From an uncultured Prevotellaceae bacterium (GTDB taxonomy: Bacteria; Bacteroidota; Bacteroidia; Bacteroidales; Bacteroidaceae): DNA of 64,000 bases. This document shows positions 16,556 through 25,597 of this stretch, one piece after another. The stretch lies in NCBI GenBank assembly GCA_900316685.1, contig ONDS01000016.1:1-64000 (forward strand), in the 5' to 3' direction. Position numbers and translations under genes: made by a program. The notes under the pieces were generated by a model. That model did not search any database, was not told the origin of the DNA, and saw only the letters and a program-made list of their open reading frames with translations. The first letter of the stretch is position 1; every line of letters begins with the position of its first letter.

Positions 16556-17419
16556 TCATTCTTTATTATTCCTGATCCTCTCAATACAATCGTTTAGGGA
16601 TGTTTCCCAGTATGGTATTTCGATGGAGTAGGTCTTCTTGATCTTGCTCTTGTCCAACACGCTGAAGGGAGGGCGACGGGCCGGGGTGGGGTAGTCGGTG
16701 GTGTGGATGGGACTGACCTTGCAACTCTCGATGCCGGCTATGCGATGGATGGCTTTCGTGAAATCATACCAACTGATCACACCCTCATTGGAATAGTGGT
16801 ACACACCGGGGCGAACGCCCTCCTCGATAATGTGCAGAATGGTCTTGGCCAAGTCGAAAGCATAGGTGGGACTGCCTATTTGGTCGAACACCACACCCAA
16901 CTCTTTTCGCTCCTTGCCCAAACGCATCATCGTCTTTACGAAATTATTGCCGAAAGGACTGTACAGCCAGGCGGTGCGGATAATCAATGAGCGGGGACAA
17001 AATTTCGTGACAGCCAACTCTCCTGCCAATTTGGTACTTCCGTATACGCTGTCGGGACTGGGCGTGGCGTCTTCCTGGTAGGGTAGATGTGCGGTGCCGT
17101 CAAACACGTAGTCGGTGGAAATGTGTATCATCCAACCACCTCGACGTGCTATGGCTGAGGCAAGGTAGGCGGGGGCTACAGTGTTCAATGCCGTACACAA
17201 TTCCTTCGACGATTCCGCTTTGTCCACGGCAGTGAAGGCGGCACAATTCACGATGCCGTCTATCTCGTTCTTGGCCACAAAGGCATCTACGGCCATCTGG
17301 TCGGTGATGTCCAACTCTTCGATGTCTGTATTGTAAAAACGATGCGAGGCGTGGTTGTCTTCCTGCAAGCGAAGTTCTGTTCCCAGTTGGCCGTTGCAGC
17401 CTGTAACTAATATGTTCAT
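16556..17419 (-). CDS. rfbD: dTDP-4-dehydrorhamnose reductase
   Basis: NADPH-dependent last step of dTDP-L-rhamnose synthesis. The 287-residue SDR fold shows the nucleotide-binding start VTGCNGQLG, the active-site Y-x3-K in VYGSTKLAGE, and a substrate-side segment ARRPPFSVLDKSKI typical of RmlD. The other rhamnose gene in the window, rfbC, is 13 kb away in the fucose cluster; rfbA and rfbB are not present. Gaps of 33 bases to prfC and 23 to the DUF4924 gene support co-transcription. Confidence 0.93.
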   Translation of the reverse strand: MNILVTGCNGQLGTELRLQEDNHASHRFYNTDIEELDITDQMAVDAFVAKNEIDGIVNCAAFTAVDKAESSKELCTALNTVAPAYLASAIARRGGWMIHISTDYVFDGTAHLPYQEDATPSPDSVYGSTKLAGELAVTKFCPRSLIIRTAWLYSPFGNNFVKTMMRLGKERKELGVVFDQIGSPTYAFDLAKTILHIIEEGVRPGVYHYSNEGVISWYDFTKAIHRIAGIESCKVSPIHTTDYPTPARRPPFSVLDKSKIKKTYSIEIPYWETSLNDCIERIRNNKE

Positions 17420-17442
17420 AATGTTAAGTATATATCACTAAT

Positions 17443-17991
17443 TCATTCCTCGAAATCCAAACCTTCAGTCTTGTCCTTCAGGTAATAATCCGAAAGCATA
17501 CCCAAAAGGGTGGTTATCTCTTCTATGGCATGGCTGGTGTCGGGACTGACGGTTTTTTGCTGCAAACGCAACAGCATCACGCCATAGAGGGCATTGAAAC
17601 AGGTCTCTATCTCATGCTCGTCCTGGTTGCTCCCTTTCCTGCGCAGTTCAACGATGAATGGCAGTACTTTATAATAGGCGGAACTGTAGAATGGGAATTT
17701 GGGACTGGCCAACAACTGTTCGTGTAACTCGCACAACTGTTGCATCACCAGTTTGTTGATCTGCAAATGTCCTTTTTCACGGCAACCCTCTTGGTTGAGC
17801 ATGCGGATCAGGTCACCATACCAATCAGACAATTCCTCACGCTGCTCCTCGTCGATGTCAAACCGGCTGATGTATTCTTTCTGTATGCGCTGAAGATTGC
17901 AGCCGTAGGCGCGTATCAGGTCTTCCACCTGCCACATGTATAATAAATATTCGGCGATGTTTTTCTTGCGTAAATCTTGCGATATAAACAT
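17443..17991 (-). CDS. DUF4924-family protein
   Basis: A 182-residue protein, predicted soluble and helical, with the N-terminal segment RKKNIAEYLLYMWQVEDLIRA that I associate with DUF4924, a family known from Bacteroidetes. No catalytic motif or signal peptide is visible. Function is unknown. It lies 6 bases downstream of the LysE-type gene and 23 bases upstream of rfbD, and this gene order is one I recall as common in Bacteroidales. Confidence 0.8.
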   Translation of the reverse strand: MFISQDLRKKNIAEYLLYMWQVEDLIRAYGCNLQRIQKEYISRFDIDEEQREELSDWYGDLIRMLNQEGCREKGHLQINKLVMQQLCELHEQLLASPKFPFYSSAYYKVLPFIVELRRKGSNQDEHEIETCFNALYGVMLLRLQQKTVSPDTSHAIEEITTLLGMLSDYYLKDKTEGLDFEE

Positions 17992-17997
17992 AAGGAA

Positions 17998-18666
17998 TCA
18001 ATAATCAAAAGTGAAGAGGTTGAATACGGTACCTAAAAGAATAATCACAGAGATGATAATCACCACACTGCCTATCACCTTGTTGATGATGATAATGCCG
18101 TAGTCCTCAAACTTGTTGCGTATCTTGTCCACTAACCATGTAAGGCCGAACCACCATAATAATGCTCCGCCAATCAAGCTCAAATAACCCACCATCATGG
18201 GCAAGGGACGATTGGGCATGATGAACGAGAACTGGGCGAAAAGAGCCATGAACAAGATGATGATCAGGGGGTTGCTCAGTGTGACCAGAAAAGCGGTGAA
18301 CCCGTTATGGGCCAATGTTCCCTTCTGGTGGCCGCTGCGGTGCATGTTCTTCGTAGGGTTGCTCCTGAAGGAGAAAAGACCGAAAGCCAATAACATGATA
18401 CTACCCGTAATCTGTAGTATGAATCGATTCTGGGAGTTGTTCACCAAATCCATGACGAAACTCATGCCCAGACCTGTTATCAGGGCGTAAATCAAGTCGC
18501 TGGCTGTGGCACCCACACCTGTCACAAAACCATACCATCGGCCTTTGTTCAGGGTCCGCTGGACGCACAAAATCCCTACCGGTCCCATTGGTGCTGAACA
18601 TAAAACGCCGATAATGAGACCCTTGAAGATGATATCTAATATGTCGATATGGAATTCAAAAGGCAT
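17998..18666 (-). CDS. LysE-family amino-acid exporter-like membrane protein
   Basis: A 222-residue membrane protein with about six hydrophobic helices and the LysE-family N-terminal signature GLIIGVLCSAPMGPVGILCVQRTL. This motif is followed by a GxG-rich helix (VTGVGATASDLIYALITGLG). The ATG at 18666 was chosen because the longer reading begins with a TTG in AT-rich promoter-like sequence. Substrate is unknown; LysE relatives export basic amino acids, homoserine or threonine. It is the first gene of the leftward operon ending in prfC. Confidence 0.82.
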   Translation of the reverse strand: MPFEFHIDILDIIFKGLIIGVLCSAPMGPVGILCVQRTLNKGRWYGFVTGVGATASDLIYALITGLGMSFVMDLVNNSQNRFILQITGSIMLLAFGLFSFRSNPTKNMHRSGHQKGTLAHNGFTAFLVTLSNPLIIILFMALFAQFSFIMPNRPLPMMVGYLSLIGGALLWWFGLTWLVDKIRNKFEDYGIIIINKVIGSVVIIISVIILLGTVFNLFTFDY

Positions 18667-18721
18667 AACGCTTGCAAAATTGCTAAAAAAATGTGAATGC
18701 AGCAAATTTTAAGCGTAAAAC

Positions 18722-18752
18722 TTTGTCACTTCCGGCTTTTTTCATAACTTTG
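18722..18752 (+). promoter_or_regulatory. Promoter for the ROK kinase gene
   Basis: TTTG (18722-18725) and TAACTTTG (18745-18752) are 19 bases apart. The leader to the ATG at 18792 is about 35 bases. Confidence 0.75.
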
Positions 18753-18791
18753 CGGTAGATATTACTAACATAAATAATTTTTGATTTCATT

Positions 18792-19769
18792 ATGAATGCA
18801 CAACCAACAGTGAAGCCCTACGTCATAGGATTGGACCTGGGCGGTACAAATTCTGTCTTCGGCATCGTTGACAGCAGAGGAGAGATCAAGGCCACTACAG
18901 CCATCAAGACCCAAGGATTCGACAAAGTGGAGGACTATGTCGATGCCGCCGTCACGGCATTATCGCCTATTATTGAAGAGGTGGGGGGTATCGACAATAT
19001 CAAGGCTATGGGCATCGGTGCGCCTAACGGCAATTATTATAAAGGAACGATAGAGTTCGCTCCCAACTTGTCGTGGGGACATGATGGTATCGTTCCCCTT
19101 GCCGATATGTTCAGCGAGAGGTTGGGCATTCCTGTGGCACTGACCAACGACGCCAATGCAGCGGCTATCGGCGAGATGGCTTATGGCGTGGCGCGTGGAA
19201 TGAAGAACTTCATCGTTCTCACTCTTGGAACAGGTGTAGGGTCGGGTATCGTCATCAACGGACAGCTGGTGTATGGTCACGACGGCTTCGCTGGCGAATT
19301 GGGCCATGTCATCATGCGACGCGAAGGTGGCCGCTCTTGTGGATGCGGACGCAAGGGATGTCTTGAGGCGTACTGTTCGGCAACGGGTGTGGCTCGTTCG
19401 GCACGTGAGTTCCTGGAGACCTCCGACGAACCGTCTCTCCTGCGCGAGATGAATGCCGACGACATCACATCGCTCGATGTCTCCATCGCCGCCAGCAAGG
19501 GCGACAAACTGGCACTTCGCGTCTATGAATTCACAGGTAAGATGCTGGGTGAGGCTTGTGCTGATTTCGCAGCCTTCTCGTCACCCGAAGCGTTCATCTT
19601 CTTCGGTGGCCTGACCAAGGCGGGCGACCTCATCATGGATCCCATCAAGAAGAGCTACGACGAATGCGTTCTGCCCATCTTCCGCAACAAGGCGAAATTC
19701 CTCATCTCCGGTCTCGACGGCTCTTCCGCTGCCGTGCTCGGTGCCTCCGCCATCGGATGGGAAATATGA
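18792..19769 (+). CDS. ROK-family sugar kinase (probable glucokinase)
   Basis: A 325-residue cytoplasmic kinase phosphorylating a hexose, most likely glucose. The ATP phosphate-binding motif LDLGGTNSVFGIVD is at residues 14-27. The catalytic region TNDANAAAIGE is followed by the ROK zinc-binding cluster CGCGRKGCLEAYCS with three spaced cysteines and an upstream ELGH. The E-x-G-H and D residues needed for catalysis are present. Glucose and N-acetylmannosamine specificity cannot be separated with certainty by eye. The gene is monocistronic, with its own promoter and a very long terminator hairpin. Confidence 0.88.
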   Translation: MNAQPTVKPYVIGLDLGGTNSVFGIVDSRGEIKATTAIKTQGFDKVEDYVDAAVTALSPIIEEVGGIDNIKAMGIGAPNGNYYKGTIEFAPNLSWGHDGIVPLADMFSERLGIPVALTNDANAAAIGEMAYGVARGMKNFIVLTLGTGVGSGIVINGQLVYGHDGFAGELGHVIMRREGGRSCGCGRKGCLEAYCSATGVARSAREFLETSDEPSLLREMNADDITSLDVSIAASKGDKLALRVYEFTGKMLGEACADFAAFSSPEAFIFFGGLTKAGDLIMDPIKKSYDECVLPIFRNKAKFLISGLDGSSAAVLGASAIGWEI

Positions 19770-19789
19770 AAAATAGACCCATATCAGTT

Positions 19790-19845
19790 GAGAATACTAA
19801 ATCAAAGTGGACGGATAACTCCGTCCACTTTGATTTAGTATTCTC
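19790..19845. terminator. 26-bp perfect inverted repeat, probable bidirectional terminator
   Basis: Two perfect 26-base arms are separated by a 4-base loop (TAAC). The hairpin lies between the converging ROK kinase and BspA-like genes. The flanking T-tract is weak on both sides, but the stem is unusually long. Confidence 0.75.
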
Positions 19846-19853
19846 GCTTTCGT

Positions 19854-20906
19854 TTATTTCACCAGCACTTTCCTACCGTTTATGATTCGGATGCCCTTGG
19901 TGGCTTCCTGTAATCTTTGTCCGCTGATGTTATAAATGTACTCATCAGTGTTGGGTTGCAACTCCATATCATCTATTCCCGTGGTACCTTCCTCCATTTC
20001 GACTATATGATGGAAAGCGTTCCATCCAGAAGCATTTAGGTATAATTGTTTTGTGTTTTTCGGCACATAAAGAACTGCGTCTTCCCAATGAGGATTTGGA
20101 TCTATGGTACTATTCCAGAAGTCATCTTGAAGGTCGAAAGGATCAGCAATGAATGAATAAACCGTGGAAATGCAAGGGCATAATCCAAATGCATCCTCTC
20201 CGATGTTTTTTACCGACTGGGGAATGGTGATGGTTGTGAGATTGATGCAACCAAAGAAAGCCTCATCTCCAATCGTTTCCAGCATATCGGGCAGGACTAC
20301 AGACTGAAGGCTCACGCAACTGCTGAAAGCCCCGTAGCCGATAGCCTTCACCGAGTTGGGTATCTCGATGGAAGTCATTTTCGACATATAGAGAAATGCA
20401 TTCCTCCCTATTTCCGTTACAGTACTTGGAATAGAGGAGCAATTGAAACCGTAGACCAAGGTGTTGGTGGCTGTTTCTATTATGGCATTGCAGTCATCGC
20501 GGGAATCGAATACGGGGTTGTTTTCGTCGACTTTCACTGATACCAATTCCTGGCATTCCAACAGTCCTTCTTCTCCGATTGACCTGAGGGTGTGGGGTAT
20601 GAATAATGATGTAATAGGGCAACCGTGGAAAGCCTGATCCCCGATTGCCACAACGGCATATTTATATCCTCCTTCGTCCACCACGTAATCGGGAATCACG
20701 ATGTCGCCTTCATAAAACCAATCTCTCCAGTATGGGTCTGTATCTCCGTTGAAGGAAACTTCCACCTCTCCTATGGAACCTTCAACATTCCATTTGCAAG
20801 GCTTGATGATATTGTAACAGATCCCATCCACCTCAAAAGCCCAAAGAGGATAAGGGCTGAATACAATCAATAATGCTATTAAGAAGCATTTCTGTAAATC
20901 TTTCAT
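19854..20906 (-). CDS. Exported BspA-like leucine-rich-repeat protein
   Basis: A signal peptide (LIALLIVFSPYPLWAF) is followed by 350 residues in total containing about five BspA/Treponema-type LRR units, e.g. VTEIGRNAFLYMSKMTSIEI and VKAIGYGAFSSCVSLQSVVL. The C-terminus has the short tail YNISGQRLQ ... GIRIINGRKVLVK shared with two other exported proteins in the window. BspA-like proteins are surface adhesins in Prevotella and relatives. It begins 12 bases after the metallophosphoesterase gene and is probably co-transcribed with it. Confidence 0.85.
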   Translation of the reverse strand: MKDLQKCFLIALLIVFSPYPLWAFEVDGICYNIIKPCKWNVEGSIGEVEVSFNGDTDPYWRDWFYEGDIVIPDYVVDEGGYKYAVVAIGDQAFHGCPITSLFIPHTLRSIGEEGLLECQELVSVKVDENNPVFDSRDDCNAIIETATNTLVYGFNCSSIPSTVTEIGRNAFLYMSKMTSIEIPNSVKAIGYGAFSSCVSLQSVVLPDMLETIGDEAFFGCINLTTITIPQSVKNIGEDAFGLCPCISTVYSFIADPFDLQDDFWNSTIDPNPHWEDAVLYVPKNTKQLYLNASGWNAFHHIVEMEEGTTGIDDMELQPNTDEYIYNISGQRLQEATKGIRIINGRKVLVK

Positions 20907-20918
20907 AACGGTAAAATA

Positions 20919-22799
20919 TTATAAGTTGATGTTTTTAGTTATTTCTCCTTCTACCGCCTGATATAATTCTGTGTAATTGCCAAAAGATAATTCCCAATCA
21001 CATTCGGGGCATAGATAGGGAAAGTTGTAATGGCCATTTCCGTCAAGTTCAGAACTATATATTGTGTTATGGTGTTTTGCGGTTATACTACCAGTTGCCA
21101 CTTCGCCATCAATAGTTATTGTGCCAGATAAGTGACATAAAGCAATTCTGGGATTGTCTTCGTAATAAAAAAGCCTGTCCATTCCGAATCCATAACGATA
21201 AGCGTATATTTTCTTATCGGTTTTGTCAATCAGGAATACATCGAACGCTGTCTCTGTAGCAGAGCCTATGATTGGTGTGTATCTTATCCCATCAAAGCAC
21301 GGGTAAGTCTGATTTGTACCAACATTACCTGCTTGTTGTGTCTGGATAAAAAGAACTCCATCCCTTTTGCTTTGTCTTGTAGTGTGTCCATGGCCATTGA
21401 AACAAGCGATTACTTTCATTCCTTGGTTAATTTTTTGCATCACAAGGTTCCAACAGTCACTTTTCAAAGGGTCGGAATTGTTCTTTTCGATATCGGAATC
21501 AAACTTGACAGTATTAGGAGCAAAAGTGCTATGGCTGAATATAATGACACTCCATCCTGAACCGTCTGTTAGTTTTGTGTCCTCCAATGCAGATTGGAGA
21601 ATGGTCATTAGTGCAGTATACGTTTTATAATTATTAGGCTTTGGCCCATTTGCTCTTGCCCAGGCATCCATAAAGATGAAACGGATCTTTAATGCGTTGT
21701 CATCAAACCAACAGTTAGTAGACCTGTTGTTGAAGTCGTCAACTTCTCGACGAACAACATTTCTTTTTAATGCAGTGTTAAAAATGGAAAATCCATCTGT
21801 ATCGCCGAAAGTAGAAGAATTAATGTTTTGACCTGCATCGTGGTTGCCTGTTATGTATATGACAGGACACTTGTCTGTGTCGACCGCATTTATGACCTCC
21901 AATACATCGGCATCTACTTTCTCTTGGGTGGTTTCTGAAGTATAGCCAGCCGCATCCCCTCCTAAACAAATGAGGTTGAAGGGAATTTCTTCGGCCATAT
22001 CACGCAAAGCGCGGAGGCCTCGTATCACAGGGTCAGTATATGTCCCTTTGTATTTTTGCCGGATATGTTGGTCCGTATTAAAGCCAATAATGGCAATCTC
22101 ATGATTTAGTTTTCTTTTCAGCAAATCGACAATTCTTTGTTTCTCTCTTGCAACCCATGGGTACAAAGGGTATTTTTCTATTTCTGCAATTCTTGTACCT
22201 AATCCTTTGGTTGAATATAATGGCAACTGTTCAAAGTTGTTGTGCAATGTTACAAGAGCATATACTTTGCCAATTGTTGCTTGTGAAACTATTTGTGCTT
22301 TTTTTAAATCTACTTCGACAGTATGGCAATTATTGTCATGACTACTTGGAGTACTGTGATTTTCACCAGATGCTAATAAAACAGATGAAATGTCTGTGCT
22401 GCTTGTGCCAATAATAGAATAGTCAGATACGATCTTATATTCAGTTAAATTGTTAAAATAACTATATCTGATAAAGAAAGAGCCTCCCACCAAATCCGTT
22501 ACATCATAAATATATACAGTAAAGATAGAATTTGCCTTAAAATAGGCCTCTGTGGAATTCTTTAATCCACAAAGGTAATATCCTCTTCTCTTTTCTATGA
22601 GTGCAGGGACTCCTTCGATTTTGTTGTTTAATTCTTCTATAAGCAAACCGCTTGGTATAATATCTCTCTTTTCGTCTTCTGTTTTGTCTTCCAATTCAGA
22701 AAGAGAGTGAAATTTCTCCAAAGTTTCTTCATTTCTATGTATAACGGCCTGGCCAATTCTTTCTTTGGCACGATTGGGATAAAACACTTCTTTTGCCAT
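20919..22799 (-). CDS. Calcineurin-like metallophosphoesterase with phage-like N-terminal region
   Basis: The region from about residue 240 to 500 carries a metallophosphoesterase core: D-x-H in NTDQHI, GGDAAG, GNHDAG, the SHS histidine, and GHGHT. The first 200 residues (IPSGLLIEELNNKIEGVPALIEK, then a jelly-roll-like stretch) look like N-termini of phage tail-associated proteins in this order, but this is an impression. No signal peptide is visible. The gene and its upstream flank are clearly more AT-rich than neighbouring genes, which suggests transfer. The substrate could be a nucleotide, a phospholipid or a teichoic-like polymer; I cannot tell. Confidence 0.75.
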   Translation of the reverse strand: MAKEVFYPNRAKERIGQAVIHRNEETLEKFHSLSELEDKTEDEKRDIIPSGLLIEELNNKIEGVPALIEKRRGYYLCGLKNSTEAYFKANSIFTVYIYDVTDLVGGSFFIRYSYFNNLTEYKIVSDYSIIGTSSTDISSVLLASGENHSTPSSHDNNCHTVEVDLKKAQIVSQATIGKVYALVTLHNNFEQLPLYSTKGLGTRIAEIEKYPLYPWVAREKQRIVDLLKRKLNHEIAIIGFNTDQHIRQKYKGTYTDPVIRGLRALRDMAEEIPFNLICLGGDAAGYTSETTQEKVDADVLEVINAVDTDKCPVIYITGNHDAGQNINSSTFGDTDGFSIFNTALKRNVVRREVDDFNNRSTNCWFDDNALKIRFIFMDAWARANGPKPNNYKTYTALMTILQSALEDTKLTDGSGWSVIIFSHSTFAPNTVKFDSDIEKNNSDPLKSDCWNLVMQKINQGMKVIACFNGHGHTTRQSKRDGVLFIQTQQAGNVGTNQTYPCFDGIRYTPIIGSATETAFDVFLIDKTDKKIYAYRYGFGMDRLFYYEDNPRIALCHLSGTITIDGEVATGSITAKHHNTIYSSELDGNGHYNFPYLCPECDWELSFGNYTELYQAVEGEITKNINL

Positions 22800-23104
22800 G
22801 AGTTTGAGTATAAAAAGTTAAATAGTAATTAATATGAATAATTCATGATATAGTAGTAATCATTATTGTGCGTAATAATATAAAAATATATTATAATCTT
22901 TGCAAATATACTGATAAAAAATGAAATATCCATTATTTATCGACTCTTTTTTTGAATATCTGTTCTCGTACCTTTTCATATTTCGTTTGATTGTAATAAA
23001 TTAAAAAAATCTTCATGTTTTGCTATCGTTGAAGGGTTAGTTATTGAGTCCCCTTTTTTTATCCTTTTTTTATTTAATAACTTATAAAAATAAGTGCTTT
23101 TCTT
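22800..23104. other. AT-rich intergenic region
   Basis: Very AT-rich sequence between the metallophosphoesterase gene and sua5. A minus-strand -7-like element TATATTTG lies at 22903-22910, about 100 bases before the metallophosphoesterase start, without a clear -33 partner. I see no ORF, terminal inverted repeat or target-site duplication. Confidence 0.5.
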
Positions 23105-23135
23105 TTTGCTCTTCTCCCGATTTTTCGTAACTTTG
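23105..23135 (+). promoter_or_regulatory. Promoter for the sua5-clc-fmt group
   Basis: TTTG (23105-23108) and TAACTTTG (23128-23135) are 19 bases apart, 23 bases before the ATG at 23159. Confidence 0.75.
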
Positions 23136-23158
23136 CAAATTCATCGAAACCAAAAGCA

Positions 23159-23731
23159 ATGGCACAGTACGACAAAGATATCAAGGAGGCAGTGAGAGTG
23201 ATGAGAGAGGGTGGGGTGATACTCTATCCCACCGATACGGTATGGGGTATAGGGTGCGATGCCACCAATCCCGAAGCGGTCAGCAAGGTGTATGCTGTCA
23301 AGCAACGGATCGACTCGAAGGCGCTTATCTGCCTCGTCGACAGCGAGGCCCGACTGCAGCGTTATGTGCGAAACGTGCCCGAAGTGGCTTGGGACATCTT
23401 TGAACTGGCCACCAAGCCGACCACCATCGTCTTAGATGGAGCGGTCAACCTGGCGCCCAACCTTATCGCCGACGACGGTTCCATAGCCATGCGTATCACC
23501 TCCGAACCTTTTTCCAAGGAATTATGCTACCGCTTCCAGAAGGCCATCGTATCCACAAGTGCCAACATTAGTGGTATGCCTCCGGCCCAGAACTATTGCG
23601 ACATCGACCCAGAGTTGCTCAAGGCGGTCGACTATGTATGCACATCCCGCCGACAGGAGAAGAAACCGCACACTCCTTCCTCAATCATTAAACTGACGAT
23701 GGATGGCCAAGTAACCATCATCCGTAAATAG
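23159..23731 (+). CDS. tsaC: L-threonylcarbamoyladenylate synthase (Sua5/YciO/YrdC family)
   Basis: Makes threonylcarbamoyl-AMP from threonine, bicarbonate and ATP for the t6A37 tRNA modification. The 190-residue length equals a single YrdC domain without the C-terminal Sua5 domain. Motifs: GGVILYPTDTVWGIGCDATN near residue 18, KQRIDSKALICLV, and the nucleotide-binding S-T-S-A-N-x-S (STSANISG). A YciO-type paralogue of uncertain function cannot be excluded by eye. It is the first gene of a rightward group with the ClC channel (24-base gap) and fmt. Confidence 0.88.
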   Translation: MAQYDKDIKEAVRVMREGGVILYPTDTVWGIGCDATNPEAVSKVYAVKQRIDSKALICLVDSEARLQRYVRNVPEVAWDIFELATKPTTIVLDGAVNLAPNLIADDGSIAMRITSEPFSKELCYRFQKAIVSTSANISGMPPAQNYCDIDPELLKAVDYVCTSRRQEKKPHTPSSIIKLTMDGQVTIIRK

Positions 23732-23755
23732 TCTTTTTCCACAGTTCTTCTCATC

Positions 23756-25561
23756 ATGAACGAAACCGAGGCAAGTAACAAGACATCATGGCTGCAGCAA
23801 CTGATACAGTGGCGGGAAAAACATCTCACCACCCGGCAGTTCATGGTCATCCTGAGCTTCATGGTGGGCATGTTCGCCGCTTTGGCCGCCTTGCTGCTGC
23901 ATAGCCTCATCAGTTGGATAGAACAGATGCTTACCTCGGGGTTCAATTTCGAATCCTACAACTGGCTCTACCTCGTTTTTCCCATCGTAGGTGTCTACCT
24001 TACTTCGCTCTTTGTGAAATATGTGGTCAAGGATGATATCAGCCATGGTATCACGCGCATCCTCTACGCTATCAGCAGAAAGAAAAGCCGCATCAAGAAA
24101 CACAACTGCTGGAGCTCTGTGTTCGCCTCAGCCCTGACCATCGGTTTCGGCGGATCGGTGGGTGCCGAGGCTCCCATCGTGTTGACGGGCTCGGCCATAG
24201 GCAGCAATCTCGGACAACTGTTCCGACTCGATGGCAAGATGCTCATGGTGCTCGTGGGGTGCGGGGCCTCTGCCGCCATCGCAGGTATATTCAAGGCACC
24301 GATAGCCGGACTGGTCTTCACCCTCGAGGTGCTCATGATCGACCTGACCATGGCATCTCTGCTGCCCATCCTCATCGCCAGCGTCACGGCTACGTGTTTC
24401 ACCTATTTCTTTATCGGTGGAGATTCACTCTTCACTTATGTCCCCGATAGGGAATGGAACCTTGACGGTGTGCCAGCCATGATTCTGCTGGGGGTGGCCT
24501 GTGGCTTGGTGAGCCTCTATTTCATTCGCATGATGACGGCCTGCGAAGGGGTGTTCGCACGACTCAAGGACTATCGCTATGCGCGGCTGCTTCTGGGTGC
24601 CGCCATCCTGAGTACACTTATCTTCCTGTTCCCTTCCCTCTACGGTGAAGGGTATAGCAGTATTTCCGTCTTGATCAACGGGTCGAACGAGCAAGAGTGG
24701 AATGCCGTGATGGGCAACTCTCTCTTCTATGGTAGCGACAACTTGCTTATTCTCTATATCGCTTTGGTACTGCTCACAAAGGTGTTTGCCACCTCGGCCA
24801 CCAATGGGGCGGGAGGTTGCGGTGGAACCTTTGCCCCTTCGCTCTTCATCGGTGCTTTCGGGGGCTTCCTCTTCTCCAGGCTGTGGAACATGTATGATAT
24901 CGGTCCCGTAGTAGCCGAGAAGAATTTCACCTTATTAGGAATGGCGGGAGTCATGGCAGGTGTGATGCACGCACCGCTCACGGGTATCTTCCTCATCGCC
25001 GAGCTGACGGGTGGTTACAATCTGTTCATCCCTCTGATCATCGTGAGCATCTGTGCATATCTCACCATCATCATCTTCGAGCCACACAGCATCTACGGCA
25101 TGCGTCTGGCTCGCGAGGGGAAACTCATCACCCATCATACCGACCACTCGGTGCTGACACTCATGAGACTCGAAAGCGTGGTCGATCGGCATTACGAGAG
25201 CGTCGACAGCGAGATGACGTTGGGCGATCTCGTCCATTCTTTCAGTAGGAGTAAGTCCGTCCTCTTGCCCGTGCTCGACAGCGATGGCCAACTGTTGGGC
25301 GAAATCGATTTCACCAAGATCCGCCATGTGGTGTTCCGCACAGAGTTGTACCATCATTTCAATGTGTCGCAACTCATGACCCAGCCACCTGCCGTGCTGG
25401 GCATCGACGATAATATGTTGGAGGTGATGAAAACTTTTGAACGCACCGAGGCGCAGCAGTTGCCGGTATGCGACATGGCGCACCATCTCGTAGGGTATGT
25501 CAATCGCGCTCGTATGTATGCCATGTATCGCAGGATGGTGGCTGACTTGTCTACGGAATAA
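23756..25561 (+). CDS. ClC-family chloride channel/transporter with C-terminal CBS domains
   Basis: A 601-residue protein with about ten to eleven hydrophobic helices (residues 30-440) and two CBS repeats at the end (about 470-590). ClC pore signatures are present: GFGGSVGAEAPIVLTG (in place of G-K/R-E-G-P, keeping the gating Glu), GIFKAPIAGLVF, and GGTFAPSLFIGAFGG. The retained external Glu fits either a channel or a Cl-/H+ exchanger. CBS domains usually regulate by binding adenosine nucleotides. It lies between sua5 and fmt with short gaps. Confidence 0.92.
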   Translation: MNETEASNKTSWLQQLIQWREKHLTTRQFMVILSFMVGMFAALAALLLHSLISWIEQMLTSGFNFESYNWLYLVFPIVGVYLTSLFVKYVVKDDISHGITRILYAISRKKSRIKKHNCWSSVFASALTIGFGGSVGAEAPIVLTGSAIGSNLGQLFRLDGKMLMVLVGCGASAAIAGIFKAPIAGLVFTLEVLMIDLTMASLLPILIASVTATCFTYFFIGGDSLFTYVPDREWNLDGVPAMILLGVACGLVSLYFIRMMTACEGVFARLKDYRYARLLLGAAILSTLIFLFPSLYGEGYSSISVLINGSNEQEWNAVMGNSLFYGSDNLLILYIALVLLTKVFATSATNGAGGCGGTFAPSLFIGAFGGFLFSRLWNMYDIGPVVAEKNFTLLGMAGVMAGVMHAPLTGIFLIAELTGGYNLFIPLIIVSICAYLTIIIFEPHSIYGMRLAREGKLITHHTDHSVLTLMRLESVVDRHYESVDSEMTLGDLVHSFSRSKSVLLPVLDSDGQLLGEIDFTKIRHVVFRTELYHHFNVSQLMTQPPAVLGIDDNMLEVMKTFERTEAQQLPVCDMAHHLVGYVNRARMYAMYRRMVADLSTE

Positions 25562-25597
25562 TGCCTTCTTCGTACATGCTTTAATCTAAAGGAATCA

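Noticed and set aside
20919-23104. Insertion sequence or prophage boundary around the metallophosphoesterase gene
   Set aside because: No transposase, integrase, terminal inverted repeat, tRNA attachment site or target duplication was found.
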